Positions 26,961-37,108 of a stretch of DNA of 64,000 nucleotides are shown here, one piece after another. Under the pieces are notes generated by a model. It was not told the origin of the DNA and did not search any database. It saw nothing but the letters and a program-made list of their open reading frames with translations. Position 1 is the stretch's first letter. The number at the start of each line of letters is the position of its first letter. The translations under genes and the position numbers were made by a program. The DNA is from Taibaiella soli (GTDB lineage Bacteria > Bacteroidota > Bacteroidia > Chitinophagales > Chitinophagaceae), in the NCBI RefSeq assembly GCF_003236175.1, contig NZ_QKTW01000025.1, forward strand, positions 1 through 64,000, in the 5' to 3' direction.

Positions 26961-27084
26961 TCATCTGATGTTTTCAGTAACCATTTATCCTATCGCTTAT
27001 CACCCGCTGTCCCGCTATACGCTTTTACTCCGCGCTCGTCACCTCGCTGTGGGGTAACCGCTTCTATCGGGGTTATTAACTGAG
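26961..27084. repeat. Dispersed intergenic repeat, copy B
   Basis: Shares TCATCTGATGTT and the conserved block (CTTTTACTCC, CACCTCGCTGTGGGGTAACC, GGGGTTATTAACTGAGC) with copy A at 15943-16096. It is about 30 bp shorter, the difference lying between the two blocks. Fills much of the 431-bp gap 26742-27172. Confidence 0.7.
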
Positions 27085-27172
27085 CGGCCGGCGCGTTATT
27101 AAGCGTGCAAGCCAAAAACATGGCAACAAGAACAGCTTATTTGTTTTTCGTACCTTCAAAAAAAGATGTAAA

Positions 27173-27391
27173 ATGCTAGTCTTGACGAATACTGATGAGG
27201 AGAAAGTAATTAGAGCGATTCGCGAAGTCCCGGAAAACATGCGAGAAAGTCTGCTAAAAAAACTACTCCGAATTGCAATATCAGCACAACTGAATGATAT
27301 CGATAGCTCCACGAAAGCAAACAAAATAACCATGGAAGAGATCGTTAAAGAAACCCGTATTGTTAGAAAAAAGCGTCATGAAAAAAACTAA
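27173..27391 (+). CDS. Antitoxin of a PIN-type toxin-antitoxin pair
   Basis: A 72-aa charged, helical protein (R-A-I-R-E-V-P-E-N-M-R-E-S-L-L-K-K-L and a basic tail R-K-K-R-H-E-K-N). Its 3' end overlaps the ATG of a PIN-domain gene by 14 bp, the usual layout of a type II toxin-antitoxin operon in which the antitoxin comes first. No DNA-binding fold is recognised with confidence; the assignment rests mostly on the gene arrangement. Confidence 0.7.
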   Translation: MLVLTNTDEEKVIRAIREVPENMRESLLKKLLRIAISAQLNDIDSSTKANKITMEEIVKETRIVRKKRHEKN

Positions 27392-27771
27392 GTATGTTTT
27401 GGACGTGAATGTTTGGATAAGTGTTTTGTTGGGAAAAAAATTGCAGGAATTATATACGAACATCATCGAGAAAGACATTGGTGTGCCCAGAACTCCTGGA
27501 GGAGCTAAGTGAAGTAATCGCACGACCAAAATTTAAAAAGTATATTTTACAGGATATTGGCCACATTATTGAATCAATCACATTATTTACCGAAATGGCG
27601 GTCGCGCCGGCACCGTATCCAGAATGCCCTGATCCCGACGATGCATACTTATTTGCATTGACTAAAGCTAACAATGCAATTCTTGTTACTGGCGATAAAG
27701 CATTACTTAATGCAGCATTATCCGACATAAAACGCACCACATTCACAGAATTCAAAAACTTCTTTAAATAA
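27378..27771 (+). pseudogene. PIN-domain toxin, frameshifted
   Basis: Starts M-K-K-T-K-Y-V-L-D-V-N-V-W-I-S at 27378 (first PIN aspartate at residue 9) but runs into TGA at about 27510. The C-terminal half continues in the next frame with E-L-L-E-E-L-S-E-V-I, P-D-D-A-Y-L-F-A and T-G-D-K-A-L-L, the other acidic PIN residues. Removing one G at about 27476-27477 (ATTGGTG to ATTGTG) restores a continuous protein of about 130 aa. The toxin, an RNase of the VapC/PIN type, is therefore probably inactive, or there is a sequencing error. The antitoxin gene is intact. Confidence 0.85.
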
Positions 27772-27831
27772 TTGGCAGCTTTACTCAAGACCAGCTTTTT
27801 AAGAAAACCATTTATCCGCTTGGCGTAACAT

Positions 27832-27864
27832 AAAAGAAAAGACGCCCGACTTCCGTCACGCGCC
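27832..27864 (-). terminator. Probable terminator of the hydrolase gene
   Basis: On the minus strand GGCGCGTGAC pairs with GTCGGGCGTC (one mismatch, two wobbles) around a GGAA tetraloop, followed by TTTTCTTTT, 29 bp after the stop codon. Confidence 0.6.
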
Positions 27865-27892
27865 TTTTTACTCAAAACAGTTATTAGCAGTA

Positions 27893-28735
27893 TTAATTCG
27901 TCCTATCATTCAGCCAACCAACAATATCATTCATCACCACTTCTTTATCAATATCGTTCAGCAAATCGTGATAGTGCCCTTCGTAGAACTTAAGGGTTTT
28001 ATCGCCTGATGAAGCGTTATCATGAAAGTATTGACTGCCGCTCGGTTTAGTAGCTTTGTCTGCGGTGCCATGCAAAATCAGCAACGGCAGATTTACACTA
28101 GCAGCTTCCGCTTTAATTCTTTCGTCAGCAAGAACTAGTTGCTGCATTGTTTTCGTTGGCTGCACTTCATGCGCAATCAACGGATCATTGTTCATAAAAG
28201 CCACCACGTCCGGATTGCGGGAAAAATCTTCGTTCTTCAATTTTACTACGTGTGCATGTGGAAAAACATGACTAATGCCTTTCAATACAGCCAATGCGAA
28301 ATCCGGCGCCGGCACCTGGAATGCAAAGCTTTCACAAATAAAGCCTTTCAGTTTATTTTGATTACCTAAAGCATAGATAGCTGACAATACGCCTCCGGCG
28401 CTGTGGCCCAACAAAAATACAGGTAAGCCCGGATTTGCTGCCTGCGCGATGTCCACCAATTTATTCAGCTCAGTCACAAACGCATTGTAGTCACCGATGT
28501 AATAACGTTCGCCATCAGAATTTCCTCTTCCCGGAAAATCGATTGCATAGACTTCATAATTCTGTGCGGCCAATTGCTCTGCCGTCCATTGATAATAGGC
28601 ACTGTGTGAGTTAAAGCCGTGTGCAATCACGACCTGGGCTTTGGGCTGGCCTGTAGCTTTCCAGTTCCTGTAAAACACCTTCATTCCATCTTCCGAAGCG
28701 AAAGTATTTGTTTGTGGTTGAGTGTTTGTTTCCAT
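27893..28735 (-). CDS. Alpha/beta hydrolase, monoacylglycerol-lipase type
   Basis: A 280-aa lysophospholipase/monoacylglycerol lipase-like hydrolase. It has an oxyanion-hole H-G-F-N-S-H region, the nucleophile elbow G-H-S-A-G-G (Ser at about 119), a catalytic Asp in H-G-T-A-D-K-A-T (about 232) and a His in E-G-H-Y-H-D-L-L (about 261). No signal peptide, so cytoplasmic. The ATG at 28735 begins M-E-T-N-T; an upstream in-frame start would add an unlikely 11 residues. Likely hydrolyses short acylglycerols or lysophospholipids. Monocistronic with its own terminator. Confidence 0.9.
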   Translation of the reverse strand: METNTQPQTNTFASEDGMKVFYRNWKATGQPKAQVVIAHGFNSHSAYYQWTAEQLAAQNYEVYAIDFPGRGNSDGERYYIGDYNAFVTELNKLVDIAQAANPGLPVFLLGHSAGGVLSAIYALGNQNKLKGFICESFAFQVPAPDFALAVLKGISHVFPHAHVVKLKNEDFSRNPDVVAFMNNDPLIAHEVQPTKTMQQLVLADERIKAEAASVNLPLLILHGTADKATKPSGSQYFHDNASSGDKTLKFYEGHYHDLLNDIDKEVVMNDIVGWLNDRTN

Positions 28736-28892
28736 GAGAAAACTTTTTTGCTGTTGAAGTTTTAGCAATTGTATTGATTTTTTTTGTCATGCAAAAATTA
28801 ATAACATGGACTGAGACAAAAATGTTGCAAAACAGGCCATTAGAGAGGCGATATACGATGCTCTTCTTTCGTTTTATCAGAACAAAAATGAA

Positions 28893-28923
28893 AGAAAAAG
28901 GCCGGATGTAAAAACACCCAGCC
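28893..28923 (-). terminator. Terminator of the beta-helix T9SS gene
   Basis: On the minus strand GGCTGGGTGT pairs with ACATCCGGCC (two G-U wobbles), loop TTTT, followed by T5, 60 bp after the stop codon at 28983. Confidence 0.75.
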
Positions 28924-28982
28924 TATCTCAGAACTTGACCTTTGTTTCTGATTTGAACCCAATTTTCACTCAAATCTTTCAG

Positions 28983-31900
28983 CTATTGCTTCATAATTTT
29001 TGTTTGACGAATTAATGTGCCATCATTACTATACAACTGCAGAATATATAATCCTGTAGCGTATGACGAAACGTTGATCCAGTGTACATCCTGACCGGAG
29101 AATATCTCCCGCCCGTCTACGGTATAAAGTATTGCTTTTGTTGCCGCTGGCATCTCAATATGGATCATATCGGAAACCGGATTGGGATATACCTTAACGT
29201 TTTCATTGGCATTCACCTCTGGTATCATCGTAGGCCATACATCATATACCAACGACTTATTGGTACATCCATTGGCATCGGTAACGACCACATAATACTG
29301 ACCAGTAGCTGCCGGTGTATATGCATAACCAGTTGCGCCTGCTATAATCTGTGTACCTTTCAGCCATTGATAAGCGGCATAACTTCCCGTTTGTAGTATA
29401 CCCTGCACATTTGCAGTAACAACAGGCTGCGGCAGTGGAAACACACTGATCTGCTGCGGTGTGGACGAAACAGCACACACCCCTTCCGATACTTTCACGG
29501 TATAAGAACCATCTTCATTAATCATCAACATACTATCGGTAGCCCCGCTAATAGCCGATCCGTTTTTAAACCACTGATAGGCGTAAGCCGTATCTGTAAA
29601 GGCTTTGAGCAATACACTATCACCGCTGCAGAAATTAAGCGGATTATTCGCCGAAACGATTGCAAATGGAACCTGATTCACTTGTACGGTTACTGTATCA
29701 TAAGAAGCACAACCATTATTTATGCCACCACTTGTATCGTGCGCCTGCAAATAATACTGCGTCGTAACGTTTGGCGTCAGTGCTACGGTGCCGCCAGTTT
29801 GTCCGATAGGATCCCAGTAATAGCTATAGCCACTATTGGTTGATGTAGCAGAGAGATTCACCGTCTGACCGAGACATACACCGGGCGTATCTGGCGTGAA
29901 ATGTACAGCTGGCGCAGGTATGATGTTTACCGGAACTGCAATATGCTGTGCCTCACAACCGCCGCCACCGATTTTCCATTTGTAGAAATAGTAATAATAA
30001 GATGAAGACGCACCGCCAGTGTAAGCCGATGTTATCGACACCAGGTTTGGAATGGTGTATGGATACGTAAAACCGGTGTTATAATCTCTGTTAAGATAAG
30101 TCATACCTGTAGCACTCGTCACCACAAGACGGTAATTGGTACCAGGCTGTATACTGAAATTTAATGGTACTGTGTTCGCAATTCCCGGAGCAGCTGTAAC
30201 ATTTACACTTGCTGTTGCAGATTGAAGCACTGTACCAGCGCTATTCTTAAGCGCAATGGTAATAGTCCCCGATCCTACACTGCCCTGCGGATAGACATCC
30301 ACGCTTTGCAGTATAAACGGAGCATAAGCAGTGAACATCAGACCAACGTCGGAGAAACCATTATTACCTGTCGTCGCATTTACCGGAACCAATGAACCTA
30401 CCGTCTGTACCGGTGTGCCTGATGAAGCGGCTGCCACATAATAAGTAGTGCTGTTATACAGGAAAGGCGTTGTATAAGTGTTGCCCGTGTCTATTGGCAT
30501 CGTAGCCGTCGGGAGATCAAACCATCTCATAACAACACCCGACATTGGCGCTACTTCCAGCACAGCTGTACCTGGTCCGCAACGTGGTGTAACCGTGATA
30601 CCATTTATTGCAGGATTGAATACCGGCACCATAAATACAGTTCCTGTTGTATACAAATTTGAGAACTGACAAGTATCGATTACTCGATAATAAGTAGTAT
30701 CTGTCAATGCAGGAGTTATGTAGTTAAGCGAATGCGCACCCGCAATACTCATCCACGGACCCAAAGGTGATGCAGACTGCTGCCATTGATAAGTCATACC
30801 AGCAGCGTTATTCGGATCGGAAGCGCTCAGCCAGATTGTATCGCCTACACAACGCGGCGTTGCGAAAGCCGGCGTGCTCACTACGGTTGCCACCGGCTGA
30901 CCGTTACAATTTTCCATTCTTGCTGTTTGTAATCCAAAGCCAGTAACGGTTGGCGCATTTACAATCTTACGATTCACATCTACTGAACCCGGTGTTGTAA
31001 ATGTATTCCATGCTTGCCCACCTACTTTTTCGGTTAAATGCAACGCATTTTCAAGGGTTACACTACCCACCCAGGATGGCTTGTAATAGATTTCTGATTT
31101 ATATCCGGTAGCAGTTCCAGTCGCCTGCAGACTATCATAGAAATACATGAAAGAGCCTGCCGGGAATGATGGCGGCAACGTTCCTGCATATTGGCGCAGT
31201 TTTAATACTGATGGCACAGTGCCTGATGCCCATGTCAGAACTGCAACGGTATCTTGTCCGAATGTATAAACCTGTGCCGTACCCGCTGCCGGAGCTGCCG
31301 GCGTGGCAATTGCTGCAGGCGGGGCCACAGTTGGCGTAAACTCATATGGACCGATATCCGGCACACCTGCTGTTGTTAAAACAGGACGGGCATTACCATT
31401 CATGTCAACATTATTACCTGCAACCTGCACGCCATGTCCGTTCAAAGACCAGCTTGCCGTATCGGCCGGATTCGGTGCGAGGTTCGTAGTACTTGTGAAA
31501 CCTGGTCGATAGCTGATTGAATACCGATCGAATCCTGTAGCGGCACGCCATGCATTCAATGTCGTATAAGACGCCGCCGGACTGGCCATGTAAAACAAGT
31601 TAGTTCCTCCTCCATAAACGTTGTTGTAGTTTACATCAACGCCAGGAATGACCATGTATACCGCCAGCGGATAACCAGTTGTGCCTGCACTGTAAAAAAT
31701 ATTATTGTACACATTTACATTGGTGTAAGTAGCACTGGAATTATAGATATAGCCGGCATAGTTGGTAGACCCTGTTGAATTGGAGTAAAAAGTATTGTTC
31801 AGAATATCGATATTCCCGGAGTAATAATTGCGCAATCCATATACCGTTGACGAACCGCCCACTGATACAATATTATTCTTTATCGTCGTCATCGTATTGG

Positions 31901-33671
31901 TCGTATAGTTAGAATAATACGGCTGTAATCCATAACAGGTGGAGGTAATACCAGTCAACGTTATTTTATTGTTCGCAATCAATGCAGGTGCAGTGTTTCC
32001 GTCGCAGTAATAATAGTAGATACCATAAGCGGTTGCTGCAGAAGATACCGTAACCGTATTACCGGTTATCTCCAGCGCATCGTCGCAATAGCCGGTATAT
32101 ATAGAATAGAACGTACCGCCGGAAGTAGTACGCGTTACCGTGTTATTCCGCACTTTCAGATTGTCTGTATAATATGGATAGATGCCGTAGTAATAAACAT
32201 TCGTCACTGTGTTGCTGTCAATTACACAACTATCAGTAAGTGCAGTTGTACCAGTGCCGCGGTAGTAGATACCATAATATCCGTTCGTAATTGTGTTGCC
32301 GATGATACGGTTTTTATCTCCTGTAACGGAAGCATAAATGGCCCCAGTAGTTGTTGCTGTCGCTGTTGAAGGAATTGTAAAGACACATTTGCGTATTGTA
32401 TTTTCAGCGGAAGTACCGTCCATCGTTACACAATAACCATAAGTAGCACTTGCCGCAGCAAAGGTGATATTTTTCAGCGTTACGTACGACGAAGAGGAAA
32501 GTTTGAAAATGTAGTTGGCAGCCGTCGTGTTGGTATAGCCAATGGTTACATTCGCAGCATTACCGGTAGCCGAGGTAAAAGTGATCGTGTTGACGGAACT
32601 TGCGCCGGAAATAGTATTTAACGCTACCTGTTCTGTATAAGTTCCGCTGTTTATATTCATCGTTACCGGACCACAAACGCCATAGTTATTCAATGCATTG
32701 ACAGCCGCTGCTATTGTCGGATAATCAGCAGTAGCACCGCCTACCGTATAAACGCCATTTAGCGCCGCACCCATTGTACGACTCACAGTATCATCTGCGT
32801 TGTATCCGTCCGCCACATTGTTTGGCATAGTGGTCCATGCTTTGATCGTGTGTGTTGTATTACCGGTAAATGCCACGTTACCGAGCGTAACGATCGCAGT
32901 GTTTCCTCCGGCGCCGCCGAATGTATCAAGCAGACTCGTATAGTTGACCTGCGTCTGCGCCACACCATCAACAGTCCACGATATTTTAACCGGTTGAATC
33001 TGATTTAATCCATAGTTGGCAATCTTCACTTTTACGGGATAAGTACCCGCACAGAAATTATTAGGATCTGTTATTGCTACAGCAGCCGCGTTATTATTTA
33101 CCGGCGGAATCCAATCAAAACCAAAATCCACCAGGCCCGTACCAGCACCTGTCGGAGCCGCACCTATACTGGTTCCCCACTCCCTGCGACTGCCACCACT
33201 GCTATTCTGTGGAACCGAAAAACTGGTGGTATACGCGCTGTTAGCAGCATCAAATACAAGATTGGAAACACCATCATAAAAAAATGGGGTCTGTAGTGTA
33301 ACTCCGATCCAACCATTTAATGCTACCGCTGATATGGTGTAACTAGACGCAGAAAAAACCGTAGTCATCGGTGTAAACCATGCAGCTGAAGAAGTAGTCG
33401 TAGCAGTAGTTGTCCCCAGCCGAATCACAAAATTAGAAAGCGTGGTACTAGTAATAGCTGTTGCCGTTTTGATGTACACTTTGGTAATAAAACCTTGCTG
33501 CGGCGCAGTTGAAAAATCCGTCGGATAGTACAACCACTGTACACGGTTCGTTGTGCTGCCAAAAGGGAAAACATTGGCGGAAGTGCCGCCTGTCACGGTA
33601 TATTGCTGTGCATTGGCCGCCACCAGAGTCAGCAGCAATGACAACATAGAAAGAAATATCTTTTTTATCAT
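28983..33671 (-). CDS. Giant secreted beta-helix / Ig protein with T9SS type A sorting domain
   Basis: A protein of about 1562 aa. The signal peptide starts at the ATG at 33671 (M-I-K-K-I-F-L-S-M-L-S-L-L-L-T-L, cleavage near A-N-A-Q). A beta-sandwich N-domain (about 25-190) and a CARDB-like domain (about 190-300) are followed by a right-handed parallel beta-helix (about 310-720) with many N-x-I / N-T-V turns. Several Ig-like domains follow (about 950-1470), with W-x-x-S-A-S-P-L-type and Y-Q-W-F/L-K-G motifs. The T9SS sorting domain has V-Y-P-N-P-V-S-D near 1490 and ends in I-M-K-Q. The GTG at 33725 is rejected because it would overlap the upstream gene and precede the signal peptide. Probable surface adhesin or polysaccharide-binding protein. 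Confidence 0.9.
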   Translation of the reverse strand: MIKKIFLSMLSLLLTLVAANAQQYTVTGGTSANVFPFGSTTNRVQWLYYPTDFSTAPQQGFITKVYIKTATAITSTTLSNFVIRLGTTTATTTSSAAWFTPMTTVFSASSYTISAVALNGWIGVTLQTPFFYDGVSNLVFDAANSAYTTSFSVPQNSSGGSRREWGTSIGAAPTGAGTGLVDFGFDWIPPVNNNAAAVAITDPNNFCAGTYPVKVKIANYGLNQIQPVKISWTVDGVAQTQVNYTSLLDTFGGAGGNTAIVTLGNVAFTGNTTHTIKAWTTMPNNVADGYNADDTVSRTMGAALNGVYTVGGATADYPTIAAAVNALNNYGVCGPVTMNINSGTYTEQVALNTISGASSVNTITFTSATGNAANVTIGYTNTTAANYIFKLSSSSYVTLKNITFAAASATYGYCVTMDGTSAENTIRKCVFTIPSTATATTTGAIYASVTGDKNRIIGNTITNGYYGIYYRGTGTTALTDSCVIDSNTVTNVYYYGIYPYYTDNLKVRNNTVTRTTSGGTFYSIYTGYCDDALEITGNTVTVSSAATAYGIYYYYCDGNTAPALIANNKITLTGITSTCYGLQPYYSNYTTNTMTTIKNNIVSVGGSSTVYGLRNYYSGNIDILNNTFYSNSTGSTNYAGYIYNSSATYTNVNVYNNIFYSAGTTGYPLAVYMVIPGVDVNYNNVYGGGTNLFYMASPAASYTTLNAWRAATGFDRYSISYRPGFTSTTNLAPNPADTASWSLNGHGVQVAGNNVDMNGNARPVLTTAGVPDIGPYEFTPTVAPPAAIATPAAPAAGTAQVYTFGQDTVAVLTWASGTVPSVLKLRQYAGTLPPSFPAGSFMYFYDSLQATGTATGYKSEIYYKPSWVGSVTLENALHLTEKVGGQAWNTFTTPGSVDVNRKIVNAPTVTGFGLQTARMENCNGQPVATVVSTPAFATPRCVGDTIWLSASDPNNAAGMTYQWQQSASPLGPWMSIAGAHSLNYITPALTDTTYYRVIDTCQFSNLYTTGTVFMVPVFNPAINGITVTPRCGPGTAVLEVAPMSGVVMRWFDLPTATMPIDTGNTYTTPFLYNSTTYYVAAASSGTPVQTVGSLVPVNATTGNNGFSDVGLMFTAYAPFILQSVDVYPQGSVGSGTITIALKNSAGTVLQSATASVNVTAAPGIANTVPLNFSIQPGTNYRLVVTSATGMTYLNRDYNTGFTYPYTIPNLVSITSAYTGGASSSYYYYFYKWKIGGGGCEAQHIAVPVNIIPAPAVHFTPDTPGVCLGQTVNLSATSTNSGYSYYWDPIGQTGGTVALTPNVTTQYYLQAHDTSGGINNGCASYDTVTVQVNQVPFAIVSANNPLNFCSGDSVLLKAFTDTAYAYQWFKNGSAISGATDSMLMINEDGSYTVKVSEGVCAVSSTPQQISVFPLPQPVVTANVQGILQTGSYAAYQWLKGTQIIAGATGYAYTPAATGQYYVVVTDANGCTNKSLVYDVWPTMIPEVNANENVKVYPNPVSDMIHIEMPAATKAILYTVDGREIFSGQDVHWINVSSYATGLYILQLYSNDGTLIRQTKIMKQ

Positions 33672-33714
33672 GGTAGTTTTTTTGAAAATTGTTTCTGAAA
33701 ACAACAGTGGCGAA

Positions 33715-36700
33715 TTATCGCACAAGCGTCACATCACCTTTATATACTTGTGACATACCATCTGGTGACGCTATCCTGATGATGTAATTGTATACACCGA
33801 CTTCCTGGTCTTTACCATTCAGTTTACCATCCCAGCCTTTGTTCGTACCATCATCTTTGTATACTTCCATGCCCCAGCGATTAAATATGCGAAACTCCTG
33901 CACCTTGCGGAATGTGAGATTTACGATATGGAACACATCATTTCGGCCATCATTATTTGGTGTAAATGCATTCGGTATCATCAGCGGATCTGAATAATCG
34001 ACACTTACTCTTACCGTATCATAACTCAGACAATTCGTGTTGCTATCCGTCATCCCGATCACATTGTAAAACATCGGCTCTACAGCGAGCACCACAGGGT
34101 TTGACAACAACGGATCGCTCAGATATTGCTGCGGCTGCCAGTAATATTTATCAGCGCCGGTGGCACGCAGCTGCACATACGTTCCATACTTCACAATGGT
34201 GTCTGAGGTCAGTATTTTCAATGGAGGATATGGTGTCGTTTTCACGTAAACACTAAATGTATCAAGACATCCATGATCTGTTGTTACCAGATAATACTGC
34301 GTGTGTCTCGACGGTTTCGCAATGGCGGTATCACAAGTGGCGCAGCTGAGTGAAATAGGTGTCGCGAAAGCATCCTGATACCACTGATATTGCGGCGCAT
34401 TCCTTGCAATCAATTCCAGGGTTGTCCCCAGACAGATATTTGTGTCTGTCGTCAGCAATTCCGGAGCCGGCACATAAACATTGAGTGTATCAGATACCAC
34501 ACAGCCAAAGCGGTTGACAGTATGCACGTAGACATTATTCGAAGCAGAAATATAAGCCTCTGGCGATTTCACATTCCCACTTGGTTCATAAACCGCATGA
34601 TCCCATTTATAGCTCCAGTCTTCAGATTCCGGCGCCTGGTAATATTCAAACTGCATTACCGGCAATTGATTCTGCGCTACCGGTGTTGTACCGACGCCAC
34701 CATTGCAGATACTTCCTGTATTGCTGAAACTATATAATGTGGCCGCATAAGAGGTATTGGCGTAGTAGCAGTCGGCCATATTCACGTTGGCGGGATTACT
34801 GTAACAAATGTCTATGATAAGATTCTGCGTAGTGTCCCAGTTATAAAGTATCGGAAAATCGAAAGACACAAAACCGCCGGGAGCAGGAATGTTGACTGTT
34901 GCGGCGCTGTTATAAACAGGTATCATACCATTTTCAAAACCGTTGTTCTGACTCAGCTCACTTTGCGTAGTACACTTCAGCGCAATTTTTACATTGCTCA
35001 CAGAAGAACCGATTCCCGAAAGATATTTAAAAGCAATTCCTTTGATCGTACCCGAAAACATACCGGCCTTCTTCATGTCTGATGCCTTCACCAGATACTG
35101 ATGCCTGGCCGAAATCCTGTTCCCGATAATTGGTGACGCCAGCGAACCGTTATTATTTTGCTCAGGAACAAGATAGGGCTTAACCTCCACGTCCACTACC
35201 GGAGTTGTAGGAACGGACGGAGCGATGGTACAGGCCAGGTTTTTAAAAGGTTTCTGTCCCGTCACGTCAGCTTGCAATTGCAACATGCCGGGCCGGCACA
35301 ACACAATAGAATCGCCTTGCGTAATGGTAATGGCCGTGCTGCGATCTACAGCTACAGAAACGGTATCAGTATTCGCACACCCAAGTACCGTGGTGGAACT
35401 TGCGTAGTAAACAGTGTTTACATCAGGCGTTGCAATCGGAGATGCGCAGGTAATACAGCTAAGTGTGGTGATAGCAGCATTGTTGCCCAGCACATGCCAG
35501 GTAATGTTGGCTGCCCCACTCGATGCCAATTGCACACTGGCACCGGGACATACTGACGCGCTCGCCTTTGTAACAGTAGCAGGCCGTACATTAATTGGTA
35601 TGGTAAATGTCTGCGACATCAGAATACCCGGAGGCAGACAGGTGGAATCTTTAATCGTAATGGTGAGCGATTTTAAACCCGTATCATTGGTGTTAGGTGT
35701 CCATGAAAAACAACCTGTAATACTGCCGGTAGCCTGCCCCGTATAGGTTACGGTAGCGCCGGGAGTTGCAATCGCATGATTATCGCTTGCAACCAGCACG
35801 GGGTTAGCAGAAGTGGACGTAGCATTAAAACAGAACGAAATGGAACCATTGGCACAAGTCTGCAATACACCGGCATTATCCAGCGTAGCGCCCTGAATGG
35901 AACTGGTAATTGTAGCGAGTGTAGGTTGCACACTATTACATGAGATAACCTGTATCTGCATATCACGCACAATTGTTGCCAGCAGCAGACCATGCCTGTA
36001 TTTTTTTACCTTAACAGCAAGCGCCCATGCACCTTGAATGGAAGGTGTAAAATTCATCTGACCACTTACCGGACTCATCACAAAAGTATTGCTGCTTGCA
36101 AATGGATTATTGGTAAGGTTGTATGGCGCATTCAATATAGAAGTGACATTACTGGCGTTGGCAGCGCATCCAGGTGCAGCACGTGGTGAAACCAGTTCGA
36201 AAGCCAGAGAATCGGAATTAGGATCTACCGCACCATTATTATAAGCATATGGTTGATTAATGCAAACATACGGCACCGGCAATACGGAGAATACCGGAGA
36301 TGAATAGCCCTGATACGCAGTATTATCAAGCGTTGCGTCTACATAAAAATTTGGCTGACCTGTATAATTCAAAGCACCGTTGCGTGCACTGAGGTAGGTA
36401 TAAAATGTCCAGTTGCTGCGCGCGGGCAATGTAAAGTTTGCGGTGTAAATATGTTCTCTGTAACCTGGCAACGCACTGGTGGTCTGCGTGCAGGTAGTAG
36501 GAAATCCCGGGCAACCCGGCGAGACCTCTGTGGGCGTGTTTGTGAGTGTAAGCTGAAAGCTGCCACTTCTTGTTCCGTCTGCGTTATAATAACAGATGGT
36601 CGTTGGCCCGCTGGTAAGTGTACTACTGCAATCGCGGTAAAAATGCAGTGTAAATTTGTAGGTTGAATCACTGACCCATTCGTAGGTAATTTCTCCACCG

Positions 36701-36777
36701 GCACAGTGACTGGCGCGGGCTGGCGAGATACCGAAGAACAGAACGGCAATCAGGGTGGCAAGTAAATAACGGCACAT
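33715..36777 (-). CDS. Large secreted protein with T9SS type B (gliding-motility-associated) C-terminus
   Basis: A 1020-aa protein with a signal peptide (M-C-R-Y-L-L-A-T-L-I-A-V-L-F-F-G, cleavage near A-R-A-S). A beta-rich N-domain begins H-C-A-G-G-E-I-T-Y-E-W, widely seen in Bacteroidota gliding-associated surface proteins; several cysteine-bearing Ig/PKD-like domains follow. The last about 90 aa (I-P-N-A-F-T-P-N-N-D-G-R-N-D-V-F, then I-F-N-R-W-G-x-x-V-Y and W-D-G-K, ending G-D-V-T-L-V-R) are the CHU_C/T9SS type B sorting domain. It lies 43 bp upstream of the beta-helix gene on the same strand, so the two are likely co-transcribed. Confidence 0.92.
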   Translation of the reverse strand: MCRYLLATLIAVLFFGISPARASHCAGGEITYEWVSDSTYKFTLHFYRDCSSTLTSGPTTICYYNADGTRSGSFQLTLTNTPTEVSPGCPGFPTTCTQTTSALPGYREHIYTANFTLPARSNWTFYTYLSARNGALNYTGQPNFYVDATLDNTAYQGYSSPVFSVLPVPYVCINQPYAYNNGAVDPNSDSLAFELVSPRAAPGCAANASNVTSILNAPYNLTNNPFASSNTFVMSPVSGQMNFTPSIQGAWALAVKVKKYRHGLLLATIVRDMQIQVISCNSVQPTLATITSSIQGATLDNAGVLQTCANGSISFCFNATSTSANPVLVASDNHAIATPGATVTYTGQATGSITGCFSWTPNTNDTGLKSLTITIKDSTCLPPGILMSQTFTIPINVRPATVTKASASVCPGASVQLASSGAANITWHVLGNNAAITTLSCITCASPIATPDVNTVYYASSTTVLGCANTDTVSVAVDRSTAITITQGDSIVLCRPGMLQLQADVTGQKPFKNLACTIAPSVPTTPVVDVEVKPYLVPEQNNNGSLASPIIGNRISARHQYLVKASDMKKAGMFSGTIKGIAFKYLSGIGSSVSNVKIALKCTTQSELSQNNGFENGMIPVYNSAATVNIPAPGGFVSFDFPILYNWDTTQNLIIDICYSNPANVNMADCYYANTSYAATLYSFSNTGSICNGGVGTTPVAQNQLPVMQFEYYQAPESEDWSYKWDHAVYEPSGNVKSPEAYISASNNVYVHTVNRFGCVVSDTLNVYVPAPELLTTDTNICLGTTLELIARNAPQYQWYQDAFATPISLSCATCDTAIAKPSRHTQYYLVTTDHGCLDTFSVYVKTTPYPPLKILTSDTIVKYGTYVQLRATGADKYYWQPQQYLSDPLLSNPVVLAVEPMFYNVIGMTDSNTNCLSYDTVRVSVDYSDPLMIPNAFTPNNDGRNDVFHIVNLTFRKVQEFRIFNRWGMEVYKDDGTNKGWDGKLNGKDQEVGVYNYIIRIASPDGMSQVYKGDVTLVR

Positions 36778-37108
36778 AGATCTTAATTATTGGTTTTTAT
36801 TACAAACAATAGGTTTCCTTCATGGGCATTTGCTAAAAGCAGATACACATGCAGCTATCTTTCCAGAAATTGCTTTTGTATGTAACGGGTGATTATTCGA
36901 TAGTGGGAAACACTTATCAGGGCCGTCGGTGTGGGTTTACTGTGGATACTGAAAATCTTCCGGGGTAGTGATAATTTCTACCACAACCGTAGATTACCGG
37001 TATGCTCAAATATAAAAAAGCGGGGGCAGCTTTTGATAGTCATTTAGAATCCGGCGCTATGTTCGGAAAAAAATGCAAAAAACGAATAGAATATGGATGC
37101 AGCACAAA

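Noticed and set aside
27421-27480. Independent start for the PIN toxin C-terminal frame
   Set aside because: The first residues of that frame are unrelated to PIN domains. The true N-terminus lies in the other frame from 27378.
36778-37108. Search for a small gene or promoter in the 331-bp gap
   Set aside because: Nothing convincing seen; no TAnnTTTG box, hairpin or open frame stands out.
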